Positions 16,953 to 24,871 of a stretch of 35,500 nt of DNA are shown piece after piece. The translations under genes and the position numbers were made by a program. Position 1 is the stretch's first letter. Every line of letters begins with the position of its first letter. The DNA comes from Streptomyces sp. (GTDB lineage Bacteria; Actinomycetota; Actinomycetes; Streptomycetales; Streptomycetaceae), in assembly GCF_031181705.1 (NCBI RefSeq), contig NZ_JAPSKN010000031.1:1-35500 (forward strand), written 5' to 3'. Below the pieces are notes generated by a model. The model was given only the letters and a program-made list of their open reading frames with translations, did not search any database and was not told the DNA's origin.

Positions 16953-17010
16953 CGTCGCCCCGCCGTGCCCGGGGGCCCGTCGCCCCGCCGTGCCCGGGGC
17001 CCGTCGCCCC
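16953..17010 (+). repeat. Short tandem GC repeat between lipid kinase and helicase genes
   Basis: A unit beginning CGTCGCCCCGCCGTGCCC occurs at 16953-16977 (25 bases) and 16978-17001 (24 bases), with a third partial copy at 17002-17010. The two full copies differ only by one G in the poly-G run. It lies just before the helicase promoter; no function is evident. Confidence 0.7.
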
Positions 17011-17081
17011 TGTGGTCCGCCGCCCCTGAGCTGCGCCGATCTCCGGTCTCCCGGGAACGGATCCGGATAATGATCGTCCTG

Positions 17082-17104
17082 TTGTCAGTGCGGCCCGGTA
17101 CGCT
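17082..17104 (+). promoter_or_regulatory. Consensus RecA-NDp (PafBC-type) promoter of the helicase gene
   Basis: TTGTCAGTG (17082-17090), eight bases, then TACGCT (17099-17104) matches the published RecA-NDp consensus TTGTCRGTG-N8-TANNNT at every fixed position. The start codon lies 10 bases beyond the -10, so the leader is only a few bases long. Confidence 0.82.
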
Positions 17105-17114
17105 CGAAAGCACG

Positions 17115-19916
17115 ATGACAGAGGATCTCTCACCGGCCGAGCGGTACGCGGCAGCCCGCAAGCGCGCTGCCGAGCAGGCCACCGCGCTCGCCTCCTTCCG
17201 CGAGATGTACGACTTCGGCCTCGACCCCTTCCAGATCGAGGCCTGCCAGGCGCTCGAGGCGGGGAAGGGCGTGCTGGTGGCCGCGCCCACCGGCTCCGGC
17301 AAGACGATCGTCGGCGAGTTCGCCGTCCACCTCGCCCTCGGGCAGGGCAAGAAGTGCTTCTACACGACACCCATCAAGGCGCTGTCGAACCAGAAGTACG
17401 CCGACCTGTGCCGCCGCTACGGCACGGACAAGGTCGGCCTGCTCACCGGTGACAACAGCGTCAACTCCGACGCCCCGGTGGTCGTGATGACCACCGAGGT
17501 GCTGCGGAACATGCTGTACGCCGGTTCCCAGACCCTCCTGGGCCTCGGCTACGTGGTCATGGACGAGGTGCACTACCTCTCCGACCGGTTCCGGGGCGCC
17601 GTCTGGGAAGAGGTGATCATCCACCTGCCCGAGTCGGTCACGCTGGTCTCCCTCTCGGCGACCGTGTCGAACGCCGAGGAGTTCGGCGACTGGCTCGACA
17701 CGGTCCGCGGTGACACCGAGGTGATCGTCTCCGAGCACCGGCCCGTGCCGCTGTTCCAGCACGTGCTGGCAGGACGGCGGATGTACGACCTGTTCGAGGA
17801 GGGGGAGGGCCACAAGAAGGCCGTCAACCCCGACCTCACGCGCATGGCGCGCATGGAGGCGAGCCGGCCGTCGTACCAGGACCGCCGGCGCGGCCGGCTG
17901 CGCGAGGCCGACCGCGAGCGTGAGCGCAGACAGCGCTCCCGGGTGTGGACGCCGAGCCGGCCCGAGGTCATCGAGCGGCTCGACGCCGAGGGGCTGCTGC
18001 CCGCCATCACCTTCATCTTCAGCCGCGCCGCCTGCGAGGCCGCCGTCCAGCAGTGCCTGTACGCGGGCCTGCGGCTCAACGACGAGGAGGCGCGGCACCG
18101 GGTCCGCTCCCTGGTGGAGGAGCGCACGGCGTCCATCCCGCGCGAGGACCTGCACGTCCTGGGCTACTACGAGTGGCTGGAGGGCCTGGAGCGCGGCATC
18201 GCCGCCCACCACGCGGGCATGCTGCCGACCTTCAAGGAGGTCGTCGAGGAGCTGTTCGTGCGCGGGCTGGTCAAGGCCGTCTTCGCGACCGAGACCCTCG
18301 CGCTCGGCATCAACATGCCCGCCCGCTCGGTGGTCCTGGAGAAGCTCGTCAAGTGGAACGGCGAGCAGCACGCGGACATCACCCCGGGCGAGTTCACGCA
18401 GCTGACGGGCCGGGCCGGGCGGCGCGGCATCGACGTCGAGGGCCACGCGGTGGTGCTGTGGCAGCGCGGCATGAACCCCGAGCACCTGGCCGGTCTCGCG
18501 GGCACGCGCACGTACCCGCTGCGCTCCAGCTTCAAGCCGTCGTACAACATGGCGGTCAACCTGGTCGAGCAGTTCGGGCGGCACCGGTCGCGGGAGCTGC
18601 TGGAGACGTCCTTCGCGCAGTTCCAGGCCGACAAGTCGGTCGTCGGGATCTCGCGTCAGGTGCAGCGCAACGAGGAGGGACTGGAGGGCTACAAGGCCTC
18701 CATGACCTGCCACCTCGGCGACTTCGAGGAGTACGCGCGGCTGCGCCGTGAGCTGAAGGACCGGGAGAACGAGCTGGCCCGGCAGGGCGCGGCCCAGCGG
18801 CGCGCGGAGGCCGCCGTCGCGCTGGAGAAGCTGAAGCCGGGTGACGTCATCCATGTGCCCACCGGCAAGTACGCGGGCCTGGCGCTGGTGCTGGACCCGG
18901 GCCTGCCCGCGGGCCGTTCGAACGGCCATCGCGGCTTCGACCACCACGACGGGCCGCGCCCGCTGGTGCTGACCGCGGAGCGGCAGGTGAAGCGGCTGGC
19001 GGCCATCGACTTCCCGGTCCCCGTCGAGGCGCTGGAGCGGATGCGGATCCCGAAGTCCTTCAACCCGCGTTCCCCGCAGTCCCGTCGGGACCTCGCGTCG
19101 GCGCTGCGCACCAAGGCCGGACACATCACGGCCGACCGGCACCGCAAGCGGCGCTCCCAGGCGGCGGACGACCGCGAGATCGCCCGGCTGCGGACCGCGC
19201 TGCGCGCGCACCCGTGCCACGGGTGCAGCGACCGTGAGGACCACGCCCGCTGGGCCGAGCGCTACCACCGGCTGCTGCGGGACACTTCGCAGCTGGAGCG
19301 GCGGATCGAGGGCCGGACGAACACGATCGCCCGGACGTTCGACCGTATCGTCGCGCTGCTGACCGAGCTGGACTATCTGCGCGGCGACGAGGTCACCGAG
19401 CACGGCAAGCGGCTGGCGCGCCTGTACGGCGAGCTCGACCTGCTGGCCAGCGAGTGCCTGCGCGAGGGCGTCTGGGAAGGTCTCGGCCCGGCCGAACTGG
19501 CCGGGTGCGTCTCGGCGTTGGTCTACGAGTCGCGCGTCGGGGACGACGCGATGGCGCCGAAGCTGCCGACGGGCAAGGCCAAGGCCGCGCTGGGCGAGAT
19601 GGTGCGGATCTGGGGTCGGCTGGACGCGCTGGAGGAGGAGTTCCGGATCACCCAGACCGAGGGGGTCGGGCAGCGCGAGCCCGATCTCGGCTTCGCCTGG
19701 GCCGCGTACGAGTGGGCCTTGGGGAAGGGGCTCGACGAGGTGCTGCGCGAGGCGGAGATGCCGGCCGGGGACTTCGTGCGCTGGTGCAAGCAGGTCATCG
19801 ACGTGCTCGGGCAGATCGCGGCGGCGGCGCCGCAGGGGTCTTCCGTGGTGAAGAACGCGCGGAAGGCCGTTGATCTGTTGCTGCGGGGAGTCGTCGCCTA
19901 CTCGTCGGTGGGGTGA
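17115..19916 (+). CDS. helY: HelY/Ski2-like DEAD/DEAH-box RNA helicase
   Basis: This is a 933-residue ATP-dependent helicase of the Ski2/Mtr4 type, thought to work in RNA handling. The motifs are in order: Q-like DPFQIEACQALEAG, motif I APTGSGKT (57-64), TTPIKALSNQK, motif II DEVH (150-153), motif III SLSATVSN, then motifs in the second RecA domain ending with TQLTGRAGRRGID. An Arg-rich insertion (about 255-275) lies between the two RecA domains. The C-terminal half includes a CHGC pair and the helical DSHCT-like domain ending near KAVDLLLRGVVAYSS. ATG at 17115 sits 10 bases after a consensus DNA-damage promoter, so expression is probably damage-inducible through PafBC. Confidence 0.94.
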   Translation: MTEDLSPAERYAAARKRAAEQATALASFREMYDFGLDPFQIEACQALEAGKGVLVAAPTGSGKTIVGEFAVHLALGQGKKCFYTTPIKALSNQKYADLCRRYGTDKVGLLTGDNSVNSDAPVVVMTTEVLRNMLYAGSQTLLGLGYVVMDEVHYLSDRFRGAVWEEVIIHLPESVTLVSLSATVSNAEEFGDWLDTVRGDTEVIVSEHRPVPLFQHVLAGRRMYDLFEEGEGHKKAVNPDLTRMARMEASRPSYQDRRRGRLREADRERERRQRSRVWTPSRPEVIERLDAEGLLPAITFIFSRAACEAAVQQCLYAGLRLNDEEARHRVRSLVEERTASIPREDLHVLGYYEWLEGLERGIAAHHAGMLPTFKEVVEELFVRGLVKAVFATETLALGINMPARSVVLEKLVKWNGEQHADITPGEFTQLTGRAGRRGIDVEGHAVVLWQRGMNPEHLAGLAGTRTYPLRSSFKPSYNMAVNLVEQFGRHRSRELLETSFAQFQADKSVVGISRQVQRNEEGLEGYKASMTCHLGDFEEYARLRRELKDRENELARQGAAQRRAEAAVALEKLKPGDVIHVPTGKYAGLALVLDPGLPAGRSNGHRGFDHHDGPRPLVLTAERQVKRLAAIDFPVPVEALERMRIPKSFNPRSPQSRRDLASALRTKAGHITADRHRKRRSQAADDREIARLRTALRAHPCHGCSDREDHARWAERYHRLLRDTSQLERRIEGRTNTIARTFDRIVALLTELDYLRGDEVTEHGKRLARLYGELDLLASECLREGVWEGLGPAELAGCVSALVYESRVGDDAMAPKLPTGKAKAALGEMVRIWGRLDALEEEFRITQTEGVGQREPDLGFAWAAYEWALGKGLDEVLREAEMPAGDFVRWCKQVIDVLGQIAAAAPQGSSVVKNARKAVDLLLRGVVAYSSVG

Positions 19917-19935
19917 CCGCACCCACCCGGTACTG

Positions 19936-19968
19936 AAGCCCATTCACCCGTCACGGTGAGTGGGCTTT
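19936..19968 (+). terminator. Terminator hairpin after the helicase
   Basis: A 13-bp stem with one G-T pair (AAGCCCATTCACC at 19936-19948 with 19955-19967), a 6-base loop and a short TTT run lies 20 bases past the stop codon. Confidence 0.8.
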
Positions 19969-20007
19969 CGTACGCGAGTTCGTGATTACGTTGCGCATTC
20001 GAACGAC

Positions 20008-20038
20008 TTCACAGCGTGTAAACGATTGAGCCTACTAT
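20008..20038 (+). promoter_or_regulatory. Candidate conservon promoter
   Basis: TTCACA (20008-20013), 19 bases and TACTAT (20033-20038) are close to the vegetative HrdB consensus. Transcription from here leaves a leader of about 190 bases. A second candidate is ATGACA (20072-20077) and TAAGCT (20098-20103), but its 20-base spacer is long. The stretch 19969-20233 holds no convincing gene. Confidence 0.45.
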
Positions 20039-20233
20039 CCCTTCGCGTCCGGTTTCCGGCAGTTGCTGAATATGACACGGCGATGATCCGGTCGGACTAA
20101 GCTCGCCCGCAGCGCACCGGCTTGAGGTGAATTCGTGCGCTTGTTCCCCCATGTGTGGAAAGTCCAACGGTTTCATGACATACCCCTCTGCACGTTCCCC
20201 CGAACCCCAGCCGACTCCTGTCAGAAGGCCTAC

Positions 20234-21877
20234 ATGGTGAGTGTTCAATCCCCCCCTGTTCGCGGTGAACTCCCTTACGCGCGCCTGCTGTTGCTGCCCG
20301 CCATAACGATGGCCGCGGCGACCGGAGCCGCTGTCGCCCTGGTGTCGGCGCCGGCCCGGCCCGCCGTCGGCTGGCTGGGTGGCCTCGCCACGGTGCTGGT
20401 CCTCGCCATGGCGGTCGTAGCGGTGCGTCGCGGCCGTGCGATGCGCAGGCAGCAGGATGAGCACGCCCGTCACAGCGCGTTGCTGGAACAGCGGATCGCC
20501 GCCCACGAGAAGGAGTTCCTGCGCTTCTCCCGGGAGATCTTCCCCGCCGCGCTCAACCTGCTGCACACCGGAGAATCCCCCAGAGAGGCGATTCGCAAGC
20601 TCGGCCTGCGCCACCCCGAGTACCGCGACCTGCCGAAGCCGCTGCACGAGACCCTGCTGACGGCCCTGAAGATCGTCGACCACGAAGTGGTCATGCGGGA
20701 CGCCGCCGCGCGGTCCTTCGTCACGGTCGCCCGCCGCGTCCAGGCGATCATCCACCAGCAGGCCCAGGAACTGCGGGAGATGGAGGAGGACCACGGCCGC
20801 AACCCCGAGGTCTTCGACGACCTGCTGCGCATCGACCACGGCAACGCCCTGATCGGCCGCCTCGCCGACTCCGTCTCCGTCCTCGGCGGCGGCCGCCCCG
20901 GCCGCCAGTGGCCCGAGCCGGTGTCCCTCTACAGCACGCTGCGCGGCGCCATGTCCCGCATCCTGGAGTACCGGCGCATCCAGCTGGCCTCCATCGCGAA
21001 GGTCAGCGTCAAGGGCATCTACGTCGAGCCGGTCATCCACGCCGCCGCCGAACTCCTCGACAACGCCACGCGCTACTCGCCGCCCCAGACCAAGGTCCAC
21101 GTCACCGCCACCGAGGTGCAGACCGGCGTCTGCATCGAGATCGAGGACGGCGGCGTCAACCTCAACGAGGAGGCCAGGACCCGGATCGAGGGCATGCTGG
21201 AGGCCGCCAAGGCCGGCGTCGACCTCCAGGACATCGGCGAGCACCCGCGTCTGGGACTGGCCGTCGTGGGCCGTCTGTGCACGGCGTACAACATGGAGGT
21301 CTCCCTGCGCGCCTCCGCCTACGGCGGGGTCCGGGCCATCCTCATCGTGCCGAGCGAGATGATCACCCACGCGCCCGGTGTCGGCCTCGCCCACGGCATC
21401 GGCGCCACCGGCATCCCCATGACGGTCGGCATCCCCGAGGGGCCCAAGCGCACCCCCAAGAAGCGCCGTCCCACCATGCCGAAGCTCCCCGCCACGGTCT
21501 CCCTGGAGGACGACGACGTCCCCGAGGTCACCGAATGGACGGCGAACGGCCTGCCGCAGCGCCGCAGCCGGGTGAAGGTGCCCCTCGCCGAACGGCTCGC
21601 CCAGCAGGCCGCCTACGAGAAGGAGGACCGCGAGGCCGAGGAGCGCGGCGAGTACAACCCGTGGGCCGCGGCCAAGGAGCCCGAGGTGCCGCCGCTGCGC
21701 GACATGAGCGCCCCCGACGCCCCCGGCAAGGGCCTTGAGGCCTTCTGGGAGGGGCTCAAGCAGGGCATCGAGCCCGGCACCCACCCGACCGACTTCATCC
21801 GCAACCCCACCAAGTACCTGCACCTGCTCAACGACCCGGCCCCCACCGAGGCCGATGACGAGGGGGATCTCAAGTGA
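20234..21877 (+). CDS. cvnA: Conservon CvnA: membrane histidine-kinase-like sensor
   Basis: CvnA is the membrane component of a conservon, the Streptomyces complex likened to a G-protein-coupled receptor system. The 547-residue product has two hydrophobic segments close together (about 17-40 and 45-64), so little extracellular domain. A long helical region follows. A DHxN-type motif (D201 H202 of RIDHGNALIGRLADS) takes the place of the H-box. The HATPase domain has the N-box ELLDNATRYSPP (N277), EDGGVN (305-308) and the RLGLAVV lid. Residues from about 400 on are charged, Pro-rich and probably disordered. ATG at 20234 follows AGAAGG (20223-20228). Its stop overlaps the cvnB start. From gene order this is the cvn9/rar conservon. 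Confidence 0.92.
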   Translation: MVSVQSPPVRGELPYARLLLLPAITMAAATGAAVALVSAPARPAVGWLGGLATVLVLAMAVVAVRRGRAMRRQQDEHARHSALLEQRIAAHEKEFLRFSREIFPAALNLLHTGESPREAIRKLGLRHPEYRDLPKPLHETLLTALKIVDHEVVMRDAAARSFVTVARRVQAIIHQQAQELREMEEDHGRNPEVFDDLLRIDHGNALIGRLADSVSVLGGGRPGRQWPEPVSLYSTLRGAMSRILEYRRIQLASIAKVSVKGIYVEPVIHAAAELLDNATRYSPPQTKVHVTATEVQTGVCIEIEDGGVNLNEEARTRIEGMLEAAKAGVDLQDIGEHPRLGLAVVGRLCTAYNMEVSLRASAYGGVRAILIVPSEMITHAPGVGLAHGIGATGIPMTVGIPEGPKRTPKKRRPTMPKLPATVSLEDDDVPEVTEWTANGLPQRRSRVKVPLAERLAQQAAYEKEDREAEERGEYNPWAAAKEPEVPPLRDMSAPDAPGKGLEAFWEGLKQGIEPGTHPTDFIRNPTKYLHLLNDPAPTEADDEGDLK

Positions 21878-22281
21878 TCCAGCAGCGAGGCAACTTCGAC
21901 TGGATGCTCAAGCAACTCGCCGACGGCGTGCCGGGCATCGAGATGATCGTGGTGCTCTCCGCCGACGGCCTGCGCATCGCCCGCTACGGCGGCGAGCCCG
22001 ACGCGGCCGACCGGGTCGCCGCGGCCTGCGCCGGCCTGCAGTCCCTGGCGAGCAGCGTCTGCCAGGAACTGACCGTCGGCGACGGCGAGATGAAGCTCGT
22101 CATGATCGAGATCGACCGCGGCTACTTCTACCTGATGAACGCGGGGGCCAACGCCTTCCTCGCGGTGCTCTCCGACGTGCGCTGCGAACCCGGCCGGATG
22201 AGCGCGATGATGCGTGACCTCGTCGTCCGGATCGGCGGCCACCTGACCAGTCCGCCCCGGCGCAACGGGCAGATCGTATGA
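21874..22281 (+). CDS. cvnB: Conservon CvnB: roadblock/LC7 protein
   Basis: This 135-residue roadblock/LC7-fold protein starts GNFDWMLKQLADGVPGIEMIVVLSADGLRIA. Roadblock proteins in bacteria (MglB type) act as partners or activators of small Ras-like GTPases, so CvnB is the probable regulator of CvnD, encoded two genes on. GTG at 21874 overlaps the cvnA stop (GTGA). Its own TGA overlaps the cvnC ATG, so translation should be coupled through the cluster. No signal peptide or membrane helix is present. Confidence 0.95.
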   Translation: MIQQRGNFDWMLKQLADGVPGIEMIVVLSADGLRIARYGGEPDAADRVAAACAGLQSLASSVCQELTVGDGEMKLVMIEIDRGYFYLMNAGANAFLAVLSDVRCEPGRMSAMMRDLVVRIGGHLTSPPRRNGQIV

Positions 22282-22682
22282 CCCCTCCGCAACGCCAGAG
22301 GCGCAGCCCCGCACCCGAACCGCCTCCGCAGCCGGCCCAGCAGGGCGAGGGGAAGGTCAAGAACCCCGAGCGGATGTACGTGGTCGCGGGCCCGGACGGA
22401 GAACGGGCCGAACTCGATCTGGTGACCTTAATCGTGGCGCGGGCCACGGACCCGCCGCCCTCCGCCTCCCCCGAGCAGGCGGCGCTGCTCCGGCTCTGCG
22501 CCGCCCCGCTGTCCGTGGCCGAGCTGTCGGCCTACCTCCACCTGCCGTTCAGCGCGATGGGCGTGCTGCTCACCGAGATGCTGACGGCAGAACTGGTACA
22601 GGCGCGCGCCCCGATCGTCCGCAAGGCGCGTTCCGACCGTTCCCTTCTCGAAGCGGTGATGAATGGACTTCAAAGGCTCTGA
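22278..22682 (+). CDS. cvnC: Conservon CvnC: DUF742 protein
   Basis: This 134-residue protein of the DUF742 family occurs almost only in conservons. The first 28 residues are Pro/Gln-rich and likely disordered. The folded part (about 29-134) resembles a winged helix, with RMYVVAGPDGERAELDLVTLIVA, a Ser/Leu-rich helix pair (SVAELSAYLHLPFSAMGVLLTEMLTAELV) and a basic end. DNA binding has not been established for the family; a role as adaptor in the CvnABCD complex fits the context. ATG at 22278 overlaps the cvnB stop, and its last 20 bases overlap the cvnD start. Confidence 0.93.
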   Translation: MTPPQRQRRSPAPEPPPQPAQQGEGKVKNPERMYVVAGPDGERAELDLVTLIVARATDPPPSASPEQAALLRLCAAPLSVAELSAYLHLPFSAMGVLLTEMLTAELVQARAPIVRKARSDRSLLEAVMNGLQRL

Positions 22683-23283
22683 CACCATCCCGGGCCCCCG
22701 GGCCGAGGACCAGCTGCCCCACACGGCACAGGCCGCGGCCAAGATCGTGATCGCGGGTGGCTTCGGCGTCGGCAAGACGACCATGGTCGGCTCGGTCAGC
22801 GAGATCACACCGCTGACCACCGAGGAGACCATGACGCAGGCCGGCATCGGTGTCGACGACAACTTCGGCTCCGCGTCCAAGACGGCCACCACCGTCGCCA
22901 TGGACTTCGGCCGCATCAGCATCACCGAGCAGCTCGTGCTGTACCTGTTCGGCACGCCCGGACAGCAGCGCTTCTGGTTCCTGTGGAACGGCCTGTTCGA
23001 GGGCGCGCTCGGCGCGGTGGTCCTGGTCGACACCCGCCGGCTGGAGGTGAGCTTCGACGTCATGGGGCGCCTGGAGGAGCGCGGCGTGCCCTTCGTGGTC
23101 GCCGTCAACACCTTCCCCGACGCGCCCCGTTACGACATCGAGGAGCTGCGCGCGGCCCTCGACCTCACCCCGGACATCCCGATCATGGAGTGCGACGCAC
23201 GCCGCCGGGCCTCCAGCCGGGACGTCCTGATGACGCTGATGCGCTTCCTGCACTCGCTCGCCATGCAGGGCGCGTCCACCTGA
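22663..23283 (+). CDS. cvnD: Conservon CvnD: Ras-like GTPase
   Basis: This 206-residue small GTPase acts as the switch of the conservon. The P-loop GGFGVGKTT is at 32-40 and G3 is LFGTPGQQRF (about 96-104). The Gln after GTPG, which in eukaryotic GTPases positions water, is kept. The G4 region reads VAVNTFP instead of NKxD, so guanine specificity must be read differently from classical Ras. This is usual for the DUF/ATP-GTP-binding conservon family. G5-like ECDAR follows. ATG at 22663 overlaps cvnC by 20 bases. CvnB, a roadblock protein, is the likely GTPase partner. Confidence 0.94.
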   Translation: MDFKGSDTIPGPRAEDQLPHTAQAAAKIVIAGGFGVGKTTMVGSVSEITPLTTEETMTQAGIGVDDNFGSASKTATTVAMDFGRISITEQLVLYLFGTPGQQRFWFLWNGLFEGALGAVVLVDTRRLEVSFDVMGRLEERGVPFVVAVNTFPDAPRYDIEELRAALDLTPDIPIMECDARRRASSRDVLMTLMRFLHSLAMQGAST

Positions 23284-23341
23284 TCCCGTTCGCCCCCCAC
23301 CCACTTCCCCCAGACATCTGGAAAGCCTCGGAGCGACCACT

Positions 23342-24871
23342 GTGACGCCTGAATCCCACGCCCGGACCGGTACGGACGGACCCCGGCTCGATCCGCCCCC
23401 CGGCTGCCCCGCGCACGGCCTCGGGCCCGGGGGGCTGCACCGGCTGCACGAGTCGGAGGACCTGGGAGCGCTGTACGAGAAACTGCGGGAGGAACACGGC
23501 CCCGTCGCGCCCGTGCTGCTCCACGACGACGTACCGATCTGGATCGTCCTCGGCCACACCGAGAACCTGCACATGGTGCGCTCGCCCTCGCAGTTCTGCC
23601 GGGACAGCCGTATCTGGACCCCGCTGCGGGAGGGGCTGGTCAAGCCCGACCACCCGCTGATGCCGCACATCGCCTGGCAGCCCATCGCCTCGCACGCCGA
23701 GGGCGACGAGCACAAGCGGCTGCGCGGCGCGGTCATGGGCGCGATCTCGACCATCGACTTCCGCAGCCTTCGCCGCTACATCAACCGCAGCACACAGGCC
23801 ATCGTCAACCGCTTCTGCGAGCAGGGCGAGGCCGACCTCGTCGGCCAGTTCACCGAGCACCTGCCGATGGCCGTGATGTGCGAGATCCTCGGCATGCCCG
23901 ACGAGTACGACGACCGGCTCGTGGAGTGTGCCCGCGACGCGCTCAAGGGCACCGAGACCGCCATCGCCAGCCACACCTACGTCATGGAGGCGCTCAGCCG
24001 GCTCACCGCCCGGCGCCGCGCCCAGCCGGAGGAGGACCTCGCCAGCTACCTGATCACGCACCCGGCCCGGCTGACCGACGACGAGGTCAGGGAGCACCTG
24101 CGCCTGGTCCTCTTCGCCGCCTACGAGGCCACCACGAACCTGCTGTCCAACGTCCTGCTGACGGTGCTGATCGACCCGCGCTTCCGGGCTCAGCTCAACG
24201 GGGGCCAGATGACGGTGCCGGAGGCGGTGGAACAGTCGCTGTGGAACGAGCCGCCGTTCAGCACGGTCTTCGCGTACTTCGCCAAGCAGGAGACGGAGCT
24301 CGGTGGGCAGCGTATCCGCCGGGGTGACGGACTGCTGTTCGCCCCGCTCCCGGCGAACGTCGACCCGCGGGTGCGGCCCGACCTGAAGGCCAGCATGCAG
24401 GGCAACCGGTCCCACCTGGCGTTCGGCGGCGGGCCGCACGAGTGCCCGGGCCAGGACATCGGCCGCTCCATCGCCGACGTCGGCGTCGACGCGCTGCTGC
24501 TGCGGCTGCCGGACGTCGAGCTCGACTGCGACCAGGACGAGCTGCGCTGGACGGCGTCCATCGCCTCGCGGCACCTGGTGGAACTGCCCGTGCAGTTCTC
24601 GCCCAAGCCGCCGCAGGACGTGTCGGAGACGCCGCACCACAAGGCGGTGCCCACCCAGCGTGCCGACTGGCAGATCAGCATCTCGCAGCCGGATCCGCAG
24701 CCCGCCCCGGCGGCCGCGCAGCTCCGGCCCCAGTCCCAGCCCCAGCCCCAGCCCGAGCCGGCTCCGGTGCAGCCGCAGCCCGTCCCGGTGCTTCCGCAGC
24801 CCGCGGCCGCGGAGCCGGTGCGCCGCAAGGGTGTCTGGCAGCGCTTCCTGCTCTGGTGGCGCGGCTACTGA
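23342..24871 (+). CDS. cvnE: Conservon CvnE: CYP157-type cytochrome P450 with EQSLW motif
   Basis: This 509-residue P450 ends the conservon. The heme loop FGGGPHECPG has Cys368 as iron ligand, and the I-helix has AAYEATT (259-265). The K-helix ExxR, otherwise near-universal, is replaced by E297-Q-S-L-W301. This is the signature described for CYP157, specifically CYP157C1 at the same residue numbers. Beyond the catalytic core (about 1-420) there is an unusual extension. A Pro/Gln-rich linker (about 448-490) contains PQ dipeptide runs. It ends in the basic, Trp-rich tail RRKGVWQRFLLWWRGY, which may bind the membrane. GTG at 23342 lies 58 bases after cvnD. The substrate is unknown. Its stop overlaps the convergent gene by 7 bases. 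Confidence 0.93.
   Translation: MTPESHARTGTDGPRLDPPPGCPAHGLGPGGLHRLHESEDLGALYEKLREEHGPVAPVLLHDDVPIWIVLGHTENLHMVRSPSQFCRDSRIWTPLREGLVKPDHPLMPHIAWQPIASHAEGDEHKRLRGAVMGAISTIDFRSLRRYINRSTQAIVNRFCEQGEADLVGQFTEHLPMAVMCEILGMPDEYDDRLVECARDALKGTETAIASHTYVMEALSRLTARRRAQPEEDLASYLITHPARLTDDEVREHLRLVLFAAYEATTNLLSNVLLTVLIDPRFRAQLNGGQMTVPEAVEQSLWNEPPFSTVFAYFAKQETELGGQRIRRGDGLLFAPLPANVDPRVRPDLKASMQGNRSHLAFGGGPHECPGQDIGRSIADVGVDALLLRLPDVELDCDQDELRWTASIASRHLVELPVQFSPKPPQDVSETPHHKAVPTQRADWQISISQPDPQPAPAAAQLRPQSQPQPQPEPAPVQPQPVPVLPQPAAAEPVRRKGVWQRFLLWWRGY

Noticed and set aside
17130..19943. 937-residue minus-strand open frame across the helicase
   Set aside because: It is antisense to a gene with a complete motif set. 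Its composition (runs of Leu/Val/Arg/Gln) is that of a high-GC reverse frame.
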